Positions 19,486 through 30,307 are shown, numbered from the stretch's first letter. The stretch: 64,000 nt of DNA from Corallium rubrum (GCA_964035015.1 OZ036017.1:3491053-3555052); one strand, 5' to 3'. The notes: a model not told the origin generated them from the sequence alone. Numbers and translations: made by a program.

Positions 19486-20210
19486 TTCGGTTCAAAATTA
19501 TTTTCATTAACTCCATCGGTAATATAGGCCTTGGGACACGCAGTACAGAAACCAATTGAATGTATAAAAGATAAGGGAGATCCAAAGTTACATAATTTAC
19601 AATGATTCTTACCCTGATAGAAATCTTTCCATGAACATTTAGGAGACTGAAGTAAATATACAACACGTGCAATACTTTGACAGTGTTCACATTCTCCAGT
19701 AAGTTCTTCATTTCTCTCCGAGTCCTCTCCACTCCATTGCTCCGCGTCCGACTCTTCTTGTTCAGTATCTTCGTCTTCGCTTTCGGATTCCGGGTCTTGA
19801 TGTTCGTGACGTGCCAGCATGGTCAAAACTTGAACATTTTCAATGAGACTTTTATCAATTTTCAAATTTGCTAGTACTTTAACAAAAATATCTAAACCAA
19901 GGGGCTCGGGAATCTTGGCATCGTATTCTGTTAGACAATATTCTATCAAATCAGTGATATTTGTTCTTGATATGGTTTTTCCGTTATATACTATTTCCCC
20001 TCTTGAATTCCACGTGAGAAGACTATGGGATATCAGCAAACTGTTTAGCAGAGAAGACACTTTCTCTTCATCGATTTCGTAGTGTAAATATGATATTATT
20101 TGTTGGACGCGACAATTAGCGAGACTTGTTTCTTCCATGATGTTCACGCTTAAACTGACTATCGTAGAAACTTTTAGTTCTTTTATACCATTTCCGCGAG
20201 TCCTTTTCAA
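19482..20210 (-). CDS. Uncharacterised protein with acidic and Cys-rich regions (242 aa)
   Basis: Intact frame. Residues 40-130 form a Leu/Ile-rich helical block (RVQQIISYLHYEIDEE, TDLIEYCLTEYD). Around 140-165 there is an acidic run (ESESEDEDTEQEESD). The C-terminus has paired cysteines (CEHC, CSW, CKLC, CTAC), a probable zinc site. I know no family name. It overlaps the end of the next frame upstream (20207) by 4 bases, a compact layout like that of viral genes. Probably part of the Polinton/adintovirus-like relic. Confidence 0.5.
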   Translation of the reverse strand: MKRTRGNGIKELKVSTIVSLSVNIMEETSLANCRVQQIISYLHYEIDEEKVSSLLNSLLISHSLLTWNSRGEIVYNGKTISRTNITDLIEYCLTEYDAKIPEPLGLDIFVKVLANLKIDKSLIENVQVLTMLARHEHQDPESESEDEDTEQEESDAEQWSGEDSERNEELTGECEHCQSIARVVYLLQSPKCSWKDFYQGKNHCKLCNFGSPLSFIHSIGFCTACPKAYITDGVNENNFEPK

Positions 20211-20503
20211 ACAGGACCAAGCAACAGGCTTAGAAATCCTTCACCGTTTTGAACCAGTGTTTTCTTTTTTCGTCTAAAACTTCGTCGGGGATCAACCAAA
20301 ATGTGTAGATCGTCCTGGTAAGGGTTAAGTGTTTCAATCACCTGACGAGGTAGTTGGTAGTGCATTTGCCATAAATTGTGCGCACACTCGCATATACATC
20401 GAACCTGCTCAGGGCTCGCAGGCTCCAAAACAGCTCGCTGTTGTACGGGTTTTGAAAGACACAAAAACTGAAGAAATGCTCTCTGTTCGTTGTTAAACAT
20501 CAC
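20207..20503 (-). CDS. Small basic virion-core-like protein (98 aa)
   Basis: MMFNNEQRAFLQFLCLSKP..., with CICECAHNLW in the middle, DPRRSFRRKKK and the end GFLSLLLGPV. The order (helical N-half, Cys pair, basic Arg/Lys patch, small hydrophobic GFL-LLLGP end) is one I recall from short proteins of adintoviruses, Polintons and related elements, which are thought to resemble adenovirus core/pX-type proteins. The match is from memory. The frame is intact. It overlaps the 242-aa gene by 4 bases, so both were probably read from one minus-strand transcript. Confidence 0.5.
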   Translation of the reverse strand: MMFNNEQRAFLQFLCLSKPVQQRAVLEPASPEQVRCICECAHNLWQMHYQLPRQVIETLNPYQDDLHILVDPRRSFRRKKKTLVQNGEGFLSLLLGPV

Positions 20504-20584
20504 TCAATGAAAGTAAGGTTGCAAATGATTGAATTCCGCCAGAGCATGTCTATATATTTTGAATTTGTGACAGATATCATTCAG

Positions 20585-21385
20585 GGGTCTGGGACTGAAA
20601 ATTGGGGAAATAAGGCCGATAAGAGGAAGATAAGGAAGATAAAGGGAAGATAAGAGGAAGATAAGAGGAAGATAAGAGGAAGATAAGGAAGATAAAGGGA
20701 AAACAAGAGGAAGATAAGGAAGATAAAGGGAAGATAAAGGGAAGATAAGAGGAAGATAAAGGGAAGATAAGAGGAAGATAAGAGGAAGATAAGAGGAAGA
20801 TAAGGAAGATAAAGGGAAGATAAGAGGAAGATAAGGAAGATAAGAGGAAGATAAAAGGAAGATAAGGAAGATAAGGGGAAGACAAACGGAAGATAAGAGG
20901 AAGATAAGGAAGATAAGAGGAAGATAAGTGGAAGATAAGTGGAAGATAAGAGGAAGATAAGAGGAAGATAAGAGGAAGATAAGAGGAAGATGAGTGGAAG
21001 ATAAGTGGAAGATAAGAGGAAGATAAGAGGAAGATAAGAGGAAGATAAGAGGAAGATAAGGAAGATAAGAGGAAGATAAAGGGAAGATAAGAGGAAGATA
21101 AGGAAGATAAGTGGAAGATAAGAAAGATAAGAGGAAGACAAGAGGAAGATAAGAGGAAGATAAGAGGAAGATAAGGAAGACAAGGGGAAGATAAGAGGAA
21201 GATAAGAGGAAGATAAGAGGAAGATAAGAGGAAGATAAGAGGAAGATAAGGAAGATAAGGGGAAGATAAAGGGAAGATAAGAGGAAAATAAGGAAGATAA
21301 GAGGAAGATTAGTGGAAGATAAGGAAGACAAGAGGAAGATAAGAAGAAGATACGAGGAAGAAAAGCGGAAGATAAAAGGAAAGAG
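20585..21385. repeat. Minisatellite of AGGAAGATAAG units (~800 bp)
   Basis: About 70 units of 11 bases (AGGAAGATAAG), with shorter GGAAGATA variants and AAGGGAAGATA variants interspersed. It is strictly purine on the plus strand apart from T. The long minus-strand frames rich in Ser-Tyr-Leu-Pro-Leu-Ile-Phe are repeat artefacts. It separates the minus-strand and plus-strand virus-like genes. Confidence 0.9.
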
Positions 21386-21458
21386 AAATGGGAAAGAAAC
21401 TGAAATAAATTGTCCGAATATGCTTTGAAACAATAATTTTACTCCTAAACGTCAAAGA

Positions 21459-22131
21459 GTGAACATGTCCTACATCTGTAACACTTGCGAAAAAACGTTT
21501 TCGACAAGAGGCAATCTTCAACGCCATATAAAAAATTCCCATCAGGAAAGTAACACATGGCATGTTTTCCCAGTTATCAATGGAGCAACAGTCATGCAGC
21601 ATCCATTTGCTTGCATTGTCGCTGGATGCACACAGAGTGGTAAAACAGTATGGGTAAAAACGCTTCTGGAAAACGCCAAAACTACGATTAATCCTCCTCC
21701 TGAACGTATCATTTGGTTCTATGGACAATGGCAGCCCATGTATTTAGAAATGATCAAAACAATACCAGGCATCGAACTCTATGAGGGTATACCTTCCAAC
21801 ATTGACTCTGATAATTTTCTTGAAGTCTATCAACGTAACCTGATCGTCCTCGATGATCTTAGGCTCAGTCAGGGGGAGATAAACGTATTGCTAGTCTATT
21901 TACTAAAGGTAGTCATCACAAGAATCTCTCCGTGATCTATATTGTTCAGAACATTTTCGATCAAGGCAAAGAAACCAGAAACATCAGCCTCAACGCACAC
22001 TATATTGTGATCTTTAAGTCTCCGAGGGATAAGCAACAAATTTCTGTCTTGGCACGGCAGGTGAACCCAGGTCATGTCCATGAATTTATGAAGAGTTACG
22101 AGGAAGCCACAAGTCGCCTCATGGTTATTTA
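21459..22131 (+). pseudogene. Polinton/adintovirus-like genome-packaging ATPase with N-terminal C2H2 finger (broken)
   Basis: Residues 5-28 form a C2H2 finger (YICNTCEKTF..., LQRHIKNSH). Walker A is GCTQSGKT at 56-63 and Walker B is LIVLDDL at 128-134, in the layout of A32/FtsK-type packaging ATPases of Polintons and relatives. The finger fusion is seen in some animal members. The frame breaks after LIVLDDLRLS near 21875 and continues in a second frame (FTKGSHHKN, YIVQNIFDQGKE) to 22131, then changes again. Two frameshifts make it a dead viral relic. In a live virus the protein would pump DNA into capsids. Confidence 0.75.
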
Positions 22132-22640
22132 ATGCTTGATCTAAAGCCGACCACGGACGACGATCATCGCCTCAAGACCAATGTTCTACCTGGAGAAAAT
22201 AGCTCCAGCCTGCAGCAACAGCTGGGTAGTTTCATACAAAAGCAATCCTATCAATTACCTCCGATCGTTAATGCCATGTACAATACAGAACAAAAAATGC
22301 AAGATATTGTACAAGCGCCACAGTTAACATCTCAAGAAAAGAACATACTTTACTCCATTCAGCTAGGACGTTCTCTGACGTTTCAAAACCAACTGCAAAA
22401 TCAGTCTCAACCTCTGACTAATCTTCAAACTCAGCCTTGGAAAAATACACCAAATTTGACACCGGAGATAAAGCAAGAAACTGACGATCTTCCGTGGGGT
22501 TTCCCTGCTACACCTAAAACCTATTTTGTAACAGCGCCTCCTACCGTTGAACAACCGACGCTTAAACATAATTTCTTTCATAACTGGGAAAGTTTGGGCG
22601 ACCCGACAGAGAAAGACTTGGCAAAGATGACTCGTGGCGT
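22132..22640 (+). pseudogene. Virus-like protein following the ATPase, C-terminus lost
   Basis: The frame LKPTTDDDHRLKTNVLPGE... is a continuation of the ATPase reading sense after another frame change, then a Gln-rich, probably coiled region (SSLQQQLGSFIQKQ, EQKMQDIVQ). It ends with the segment TPEIKQETDDLPWGFPA that is duplicated, inverted, at 19093-19485. The virus-like match stops at about 22633 (LAKMT); the rest of the frame is unrelated. Role unknown. Confidence 0.55.
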
Positions 22641-22671
22641 CAATTTTCGAGAATCTTTAATTTTTTTTTAG

Positions 22672-22982
22672 CAACGACATCCCAGCGTAGCAAATGTGTC
22701 TATACGATCAGATGAAGCCGGATGCTATCACAACAATTTATTGATTGCATCATTGAAAGATATCGAAGACAAAGTCGGGATAAAAATTGCCAGACATTTG
22801 CGATCGTATTTTATGCCCAATGAAACAAGCAATCAGAAAATATTGCGATGAAGGCCACGATGTTTTTGAGTGCAAGAGATATGAGAAAAGCACTAATTGA
22901 GCGTCCCGTCAGGGGAGTTACTGCCTGTGTAAACAAAGTGGACGAGTCAAAAATGTCGATTGAGGCTAAGCCTATGAAAAAC
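22672..22982 (+). pseudogene. Gene X, 5' piece, cut by the 12.7-kb transposon
   Basis: A splice acceptor (T-run then AG at 22670-22671) opens an exon that reads VANVSIRSDEAGCYHNNLL, then YCDEGHDV (in another frame), RKALIERPVRGVTACVN and MSIEAKPMKN. The last codon meets the TIR of the large transposon. The text resumes with FSTFHNFEAEEQG after the transposon (35715 on). I know this protein pattern (RSDNAGCYH..., EGHDV..., C2H2 finger) as a multicopy cnidarian family without assigned function. Two frame changes inside this exon make it a pseudogene. It may itself be transposon-derived. Confidence 0.6.
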
Positions 22983-23068
22983 TAGTCTCCCTCGCAGCCG
23001 TTCTTTGGATCGGACTCTCGTCCCTCCCCATTAACGTCTGCTCAACAGAGCGACACATTCCGTTCCGA
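22983..23068 (+). repeat. Left TIR of the 12.7-kb transposon (86 bp)
   Basis: Starts TAGTCTCCCTCGCAGCCG and holds CTCTCGTCCCTCCCC and CAACAGAGCGACAC. It matches the reverse complement of 35629-35714 at 84 of 86 positions by eye. The helicase start codon lies 90 bases inside it, so the promoter is probably in or next to the TIR. Confidence 0.92.
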
Positions 23069-23512
23069 GGAGTTCGACCAATCAGAACTAAGCTCCTAAA
23101 ATCTGGGAGGTTGCCCTTCACCTTGACTAACTACCCGCCATATAAATATATCGACAAGATGGCGGAGTTCGATGAAACGTTCAAGAAAGTGTCAGATAAG
23201 TTTAAGTTAAACGATCTAAGATCCTATCAGAAGGAAGCCTTGGTGGAGTTCGTTAAAAACAAAAGAGATTTATTCATCAATCTTCCAACAGGCGCTGGAA
23301 AATCTTTAATTTACCAAGCTCTTCCGCTGGTTTTTGATACGATATATGCCGGAAGCGGTCATATCGTTGTTGTCGTATCTCCCCTCGTAACTCTCATGAA
23401 AGATCAAGTCAGTACTCTTCGAAGTCGAAGTGACATAAAAGAAGAAGAGTTACAGGCCGTAGAAGAAGGACGTTCGTTTTTCAGTTCTGTTTGGAACTCC
23501 AGAGGCTTGGCT

Positions 23513-23635
23513 ACAATACAATACAATACAATACAATACAATACAATACAATACAATACAATACAATACAATACATTACAATACAATACAATACAATACA
23601 ATACAATACAATACAATACAATACAATACAATACA
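23513..23635. repeat. (ACAAT)n tail of LINE C
   Basis: About 24 units, one with a C-to-T-type change (ACATT at ~23573). On the LINE's own strand this is (ATTGT)n, the same unit as the right part of the array at 12552-12597. Confidence 0.92.
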
Positions 23636-24738
23636 ATTTTATTTAACGTGATCAAATGCGCTTAGCTAATCCAGCTAGTTTACAGGCATGCCACTGTTTA
23701 GATAAAAATATAACTACTATAAACTATAAAATACTAATCTATTATAAATTTTCAGAAATTTGTTCTATATAATGAATAATGTAAAGTATTTAATTTATTC
23801 TGCGTCCAAGTTTCGTATCAATTTGATAAATAAATAAATTAAAATTGTTTGTTTCTCTCGCAGGTTCTGGCAGTGAGTTCCAAAGTTCGGCAGCAGTGTA
23901 GCGCCATAATTTTAGTCCATATGTTGTTGTTTGTACTTTAGGAAGTTCTAGTATGTTTGATACTCGAAGATCGTAGTGAGAATTGCGCTTTGATAGTAGT
24001 TCTTGTATTGTAGTAGGAGACCTTGAGTTGGTTAAAGCATTAAAGACAGTTTTTACTATTTTACAGAGCCGTTCGTTTGAGAGCGTTAAAAGCCCCATGT
24101 TCTTTAAGAGAGTTTCATATGGTGTGTTTCTATCGTTGAATACGAGGCGGATGGCCCGTTCATTAAATTTTTCCAGCTTTGTTGCACATCTTTTACTGCA
24201 ATTATGCCATGTTTCAGAGCAGTATGTAAAATGCGGTAAAATAAATGCGCGATATAGGTCCTTTTTTACTTCAATCTGCAACATCTTCTTCATACGTTTC
24301 AAGACAGATATTTTTTGTTTCACTTTTCTGCATATTTTGCTGACTTGTCCCTCGAATTTTAGTTTGTCATCGATTGTTACTCCTAGAAGTTCAATTTCGT
24401 TGGTTGTTGGAATATTTCCATCTCCGGTTTGGAACTTGATGGGCTCCTTGGTTTTGCCGATAATCATTGCCTGATATTTTGCCGCGTTTCTCTTCATTCT
24501 GTTTTGGTCAAACCATGCATCGGCGCGACGTAAATCGCTGTCTATAGCAGGTTTTAATTTTGTCAGATCTTTTTCAGTGTGAAATATTTGTGTGTCATCT
24601 GCATATGTACTTAGAGCACACTGTTTAATTGTATACGTTAAGTCATTCATGAAGATGTTAAACAGCAATGGTCCCAAGATTGTCCCTTGTGGGACACCCT
24701 TTGATAACTTTTGCCATGTTGAATACTTGGTTGAAACA
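23513..24738 (-). mobile_element. LINE C, 5'-truncated, inserted in the helicase exon
   Basis: Minus-strand RT from about 24735 to the stop at 23790: WQKLSKGVPQGTILGPLLF (motif B), STYADDTQIFH (motif C with DD), LLGVTIDDKLKFEGQV, and the C-terminal YGLKLWRYTAAELWNSLP. Motif A and everything upstream are missing. Its 3' UTR ends TTAAATAAAATTGT and runs into (ATTGT)n, read as (ACAAT)n at 23513-23635. A short ACAA repeat flanks it (23513-23516 and 24736-24739). The RT frame itself is open over ~310 codons, so this insertion is fairly young. Confidence 0.85.
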
Positions 24739-24828
24739 AGAGCGATGGAGAAATACGTTGTCCAGCAATACATATGCCTCAAAACTGTGTGCCATAGCAG
24801 TGGACGAAGCACATGTCATCAAACAATG

Positions 24829-25378
24829 GTAAGTTATTGTATAACCTGTTTGTAGTCGCATTACAAGTCCATTTTTGTCTTTCATAAGGTTTGGAACTTA
24901 GGGATGGTGTAAGCATCCAAAGTTAGTTTTACAGATCACGCGCGATTTTCAATATTACCAGTTCCTTTATTTTCGAGCAAATTTTCCAAATTTTCGAGCA
25001 AATACAAACTGCAGGCACTGCTTGCCTGCCTGCCTGCCTGCCTGCCTGGATGAGGTAAAACCCAATACTATTTCATGGTTGTGACATATTTCTGAATTGC
25101 TACATGGAATATAGAGTTAGAGTATGACCTTTCCGTTAAATAACTTTCTACATGTATTTCTTTATTTTTTTACTTGGCAAAGCCCAACACAATTTTAAAA
25201 CTGAGCTAATTGTAATAATGATGGACGAATCAAACTTACATGTAAATTGAAACAGGGACTCAAGTGTAAGATTTCTGTGGTTTTCAATCAGGATTGGTTT
25301 TTATACATTTGTTACAGTTATATGCCTCTTAAACATTGTTTTATATCTTACATGTTTGCTATCATCATTAATTTTCAG
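24829..25378. other. Intron of the transposon helicase
   Basis: Begins GTAAGTTATT and ends TAATTTTCAG, so both splice signals are good. It joins CAATG to GGGAATG and keeps the helicase frame (K-Q-W-G-M-S-H). It contains a TGCC tetranucleotide run at 25022-25047 and no other feature I can name. Confidence 0.8.
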
Positions 25379-26786
25379 GGGAATGTCGCATAACACAAAT
25401 ATGGCCGCATTTCGTGATGCCTACTCAATGTTACATGAAATGAGGGCACTTGCTCTATCAGTACAAATTATAGCACTCACAGCAACATCTACGAAGCACA
25501 TCAAGGAGATAATTATGGATGTCTTGCAGATGAAGAATCCTTATTTAGTTTATGAAAGTCCTGGCAAGCCAAATATCACCTACTCTGCGTGCTACATGCC
25601 AAAAGATTCCTGCATTGATGGATACTTTTCATGGTTGGCTAAAGAACTCAAACAGTTGGGGATCTCCACCATCCATACCATCATATACTGCCAGACAATC
25701 AAGCAGTGCACTCTTGTCTACAGTACCCTTAGAGGGATGCTGGGTAATGACTTGTTTACTGCACAGTCCTGTGAAAGGGGAAGAGTTTTGCTTGAAATCC
25801 TGCATTCTTGTATTTGCATTCTGCATTCTTTTCAGAAAAAAAACTCTGACATACGTGTACTTGTTGCAACTATTGCTTTCGGAATGGGGGTCAATTGTAA
25901 GGGGGTGTACCGCACTATTCACTTTGGCCCATCCAAAAATGTGGAATCATATATCCAGGAAACTGGTCGGGCAGGCAGGGATGGAGAGCAAAGTGTTGCG
26001 TTTATTTTATACAATGGATTGATGCTTAATCACGTAGACAGAGACATGAAACAATATGTTAAAACCAATGGCTGCAGAAGAACATATTTGCTTAAGAACT
26101 TTGACTTTTGTTCAGACATCCAATCTCCCATGCCACCACATTTATGCTGTGACAACTGTGCTTTGGAGTAAATGTGTAGAGATTCTGAATGTGGGAACCT
26201 GACCAAGTTTCCCAGCACTGAAGAGCAAGAAACTGCAACAGCCATTTGTACAAGAAGAGTGGTATCAAATGAACAACAGAATATGATTTTGTCATCTCTT
26301 GTTTCCTACCATAAATTTTTGTTAAAAGAATTGATACAGAAGGCTGGTCATATCAACCTTACAACTTCTAATATAAAATTTCTGCTTGGTTTTTCCGAAC
26401 TGCAAATTGATCAGGTTTTGAAAAACTGTGACAAATTATTTTCTATTGACGACGTTGTAAATTATGTAGAAATGTGGGACATCAAACATGCCCACAAGAT
26501 TATGAACATTATTGCCCAAGCATTTGGTGACATATCTAATGTACAGTTGGGGGATATTCCTGAAGATTCTGCTGACAGTGATGATGATTACCTTGACATT
26601 CATGGAGAATGGGACAATTTACTAGATGACAATGACCTGCTTGATCTAGCAGTAGATAATCTATCTGCTTCTCTTCTTGATACATCAATTAATTATTCCC
26701 ATGACAATTCAATGGATACTAATATTCCTACTGTAGTTATATGTGCATTAGATCATTTGACAATTTCATCTGTTGACGATTAATCT

Positions 26787-28148
26787 GTTAGTAATAAATT
26801 ATTGATGTGTCTAACATATTATAAAGGGATGTGCTGTTGGGCAAGATATAGTGTGTAAGTATTTTATTCTATTTTGTCTGGAACCATGTACATGTGGAAA
26901 ACCCTGTAATTTTTCCAATTAAGTCAGGAATTAGGGTGTTAATTTGCATGAAGAAATTAGCATATTTTGATTTGGCACAGGTTACCGAGTTACTGATTTG
27001 AAAGGCTCACTGGCATATAATTGCCCAAATTTCTAGATACAGGTAGCACTCACTTAATTGGTGAACCATATTTGTGATACAAACCAAAATATAACAAGCG
27101 AAATATAGTAAGGTTAGATATGCTGCCAAAACAGAGAACGTAGGAGTCTACCGTTTCGAGCGAAGGCCCTTTGTCAGAGAGAAATGTGACGAAGGGCCTT
27201 CGCTCGAAATGTTAGACTCCTACGTGCTCTGTTTTGGCAGTATATCTAACCTTACTATATTTCGATTGTTGTTTCTACACTGCCTACGCAGCACGCTACT
27301 TTTATTAAAATATAACAAGGTTCATTTACTACTGAAATGTGAAGAAATTTAGACAGTCTTCACATTTCACCAGTAAGCTAACTTTACTATAATTATTTTG
27401 ATCTGGATCTCCACACTGGATACACAGCACATTTTTACTTTAAAGTAGAGTGCTGCACAGGCAGTGTTTTGGTATTTTGAGTGGAACCCTTCATTGTTTG
27501 CAAAATTCTTAGCAGTTCACCACCTTTTTAATTTGTTTTTACTTCATATTTGTGACATGCAAGTAACGTAATATGGTCATTCAGCTACAGTATACACATA
27601 AACCATTAACATTTAGTTGGCTATTGCACAATGTAAATGTTTGTGATATCTGGTTGAGAAAATCTGAAATATCATCGAAAATGCTCTTATAATTATTTCC
27701 TGGAGTTGTTGTCCTTGAAAAACACCCATCTCAATTCACTCAAGGGGTATCAAATGAACAAACTAAATTCCAGTCTAAGTACCATTTAACTTCCAATAAA
27801 TTCAATGGCCATTACTTTATCAGGCCTTGTGATGAGAAAAACAAAGGGGATTGATCACTTTAGCTCCTGAGATTAACTAGAGCTCCTGGGCTAAATTTTT
27901 AAAGCACAAGTTTACAATATTATATACCTGTATTAACTTTGTCTTTTATTTTCACCAAAAATGAAAGAAGTTTACATATAACTATAAGACAAGTTAAATT
28001 ACTATCTTCAAATTATAATCTTAACCAATCCTCTTTAACTGATAAAAAACACAAAGATCATCATTCATTTTGATGTTTATACATCAGTATTTATTCTACA
28101 GTCATGTATTTCCAAGCAGAGAACCTCAAGGGCATTCTTACTGTCAGA
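26787..28148. other. Gap between convergent helicase and transposase genes
   Basis: Non-coding. It should hold both polyadenylation sites: AATAAATTATTG follows the helicase stop, and GATAAAAAAC lies upstream of 28085. It contains the palindrome at 27095-27262 and a smaller inverted pair GTGAAGA (27339-27367), probably MITE relics. Nothing else seen. Confidence 0.5.
27095..27262. repeat. Palindromic element with 70-bp arms
   Basis: AAATATAGTAAGGTTAGATA, then CTGCCAAAACAGAG, GTAGGAGTCTA, TTTCGAGCGAAGGCCCTT on one arm; the reverse complement follows from 27190. The loop is AGAGAGAAATGT. The blocks CGAAGGGCCTTCGCTCGAAA resemble the ends of Penelope-like elements, so this could be two opposed pseudo-LTR ends. 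A hammerhead core is not intact here. Confidence 0.65.
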
Positions 28149-29300
28149 TTATCTAGCTCTGACACCCTGTATGATGTTCTTTTTGTGTTTGTTGATCCAT
28201 TTGTACATGGATGACATGTCCAATTGTCGTAGAAGATCTCTTTCAAAGTCAGTAAAATGGTTATATTTCCTACAGTCATGCCTGCTGTAAACATCTGTGG
28301 ACACTGTTCTGCTGATCAGTTCTGCAAGATCTTTGCCAGTAGCACTAGGGTGTCTTCCAGAAACAGGATTTCTATGCAAGCACTTGTCTAGTTTATTAAC
28401 CATCTTCCTAATTCCACTTTCTGCATTACAAATTCGTGATACAGCCATTTCAGTTATGTTAGGTCCAAGGTTTCTGATGGCTTGTTTAACAAATCTGTTG
28501 CTGTGTTCCATGTCAAGATCTAAAGCAATGTTATTTCCTTTTCCTCCAAAGGTGTTCACGCTTGTGTTCCATACGAATCTCTCTGCATCTCTTCGACAAA
28601 GAAGAGAGTTTACAAGAAATGACTGGTACAGGCACTCAAGAGCATATTTGGAACTCTGTTGACCATCAGCTCTGAAAGACATTAAAAGATATTTGTACTG
28701 TCTCATAATCCTAAGACCATCTCCCTCTGATACAGCATCCAGAAAGTTAAGGGAAAATAAGCCATCTTCTAAAAAAGCACAGTTATAATTATAGATATCA
28801 TCATTCTTTTCATCTTTTGTGCTGGATTTAGCTTCACAGAGATCTGGATTTTCTGGGGGAAGATTATGGGTTACTTCATGCTTCTTCCTGCTCAATCCAT
28901 CATATTTAAATGTTGCATTGCAACCTTGAAATCTACAGGGATACCGTCCATCTGAAGTTTTGTCACCGTTGTTTTTGTCATCTCTTTCTTGGTTTACATC
29001 AATTTCACTGGAGAGGTCACAAATGGAACCTTCTGAAACCAATTCATCAACGATAGGGTCAGTTTGGACTCTCTGCTTTGAGCGGCTATATCATCTGGTA
29101 ATGGCAAATTTATTGGCTCGCCAGACTTGTTTGCAAAACCTAATATCTTCATTGCTGCAACTACAACTCTTGACTTTACCACAAGAAGAAAAAAATCCCA
29201 ATCAGCTCTGTATGCCTCTTTGGGGTTAGCCTTCACATTTCTTCTGTTTATTAGTGTTCGGTCGGAATACAGAGTGCAACGATCAGCCTCAGATTTTCCA
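28149..29300 (-). pseudogene. DUF6589-type transposase, C-terminal exon
   Basis: A good acceptor (GTATTTCAG) opens at 29300: GKSEADRCTLYSDRTLINRR, then EAYRADWDFFLLVVKSRVV, AAMKILGFA. After a frameshift near 29060-29090 the 297-codon frame follows (29042-28149). It has a C2H2 finger (CRFQGC... RKKHEVTH), YKYLLMSFRADGQQSSKYAL, RRDAERFVWNTSVN, LDLDMEHSNRFVKQAIRN and the end MYKWINKHKKNI. These boxes are the core of the DUF6589 family, common in cnidarian and some fungal transposons. It is the last exon, transcribed from the right TIR. Confidence 0.8.
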
Positions 29301-30307
29301 CTGAAATACCATTTAAATATTTGCTATAATATGAATGTAAATAAAACAAAGTTAATATATTTTGTCATATTAACTAAATATGCATTGTAGTAGGGGTCTT
29401 GTTAGTTATAAAAGTTCTGCCTGTGGGTACTTTTTTGTGTGATGTAAGTGGTGGGTACAGCAGGAAGGCTGGAGGCCATTGTCCAGCTGGAAACCAGCTG
29501 GATACCTCCTTGGATGATGTGTTTAGGGACTTATATACAGCTTCAATTGAAATCACCACTTGTATGACTTCTCTGACATTGTATGAACATACCCAATGTC
29601 ATTTTAGTCACTTTTGAAATTTAGTTGGATTAGAGATCTAATTTACAAAATTCCAGGAACCTTCTTACAATAAATAAGTAACATACATATAATTAACATG
29701 TTTAGAAGTGTGTTTGGGTGTTCAACATGTGACAGCCTTTCAATCATCTAATATTATACCAGACTATAAAAATGCATGTACACAGACTGTATATTATAAG
29801 GAACCATAATTGTTTTTTGTACATCTGTATGCAGTGAGTACATTTCAGCTTTTGCTTATCCAAACATTCTCTAGACATCAAGTCTTTTATTTTCAATTTT
29901 ATTATATAGTTCTGAAAATCTTGTTCCCATTCCCCTACTCATTTCTCTAGTATAACGCACATTATAATTGGCTTTAAAATTTTGCATGTTATTTTGTGGT
30001 CCATGATTTCAATTATGGACCTCCACTGACAAGAATATTGTTTTTACAATGCAAGAAAGCCATAATCTTAGCTTGGTTTTATAGTGTCAAACAAAAAGTT
30101 AGAAATCCTTGGTTTTCCCCCTTTGACTTATGCCCCAGAGCTTGTTTTGTAACTTGGTAAGTGAAATGTACAAAGAAAATCATGAAAATTTAGTTGGGCT
30201 TGTTCTTTATTTACATTTGTTGCACCATTGATGTGTTTCATTGAAAAGTCAATGCAATATACATGTACAGTGTGTTGCATTTCTTTCCATTGCATTTAGA
30301 TACGTAC
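29301..30307. other. Intron of the DUF6589-type transposase
   Basis: Lies between donor GTACGT (30307-30302, minus) and acceptor ...TTTCAG (29301 side). AT-rich, no frame that looks coding. Small open frames at 29374-29617 have no recognisable motif. Confidence 0.5.

Larger units (their letters stand above)
23159..26786 (+). pseudogene. RecQ-like SF2 helicase of the transposon, three exons, broken
   Basis: Exon 1 (23159-23513) has the motif 0/I region, LRSYQKEAL and PTGAGKSLIYQ (Walker A). Exon 2 (24736-24828) has AIAVDEAHVIKQ (DEAH box) and ends at a GTAAGT donor. Exon 3 (25379-26786) has IIALTATST (motif III), VLVATIAFGMGVN (V), SYIQETGRAGRDG (VI) and the RecQ zinc site (CRRTYL... LCCDNC). 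Breaks: a frameshift near 23480, LINE C between exons 1 and 2 coding (really one exon, since CTA CAA / GAG CGA joins cleanly), and an in-frame TAA at 26169-26171. After it 203 codons stay open, to an acidic tail. It would unwind DNA during transposition. Transcription starts near the left TIR. Confidence 0.85.

Noticed and set aside
20504-21433. 309-codon minus frame rich in Ser-Tyr-Leu-Pro-Leu-Ile-Phe, like a membrane protein
   Set aside because: It is the AGGAAGATAAG minisatellite read on the minus strand; a C-poor repeat has few stops.
27095-27262. Hammerhead ribozyme in the palindrome (CTGACAAAGGG... / GTGACGAAGGG... with GAAA)
   Set aside because: On both strands one invariant core base is changed (G8 or C3) and no stem I/III pairing was found.
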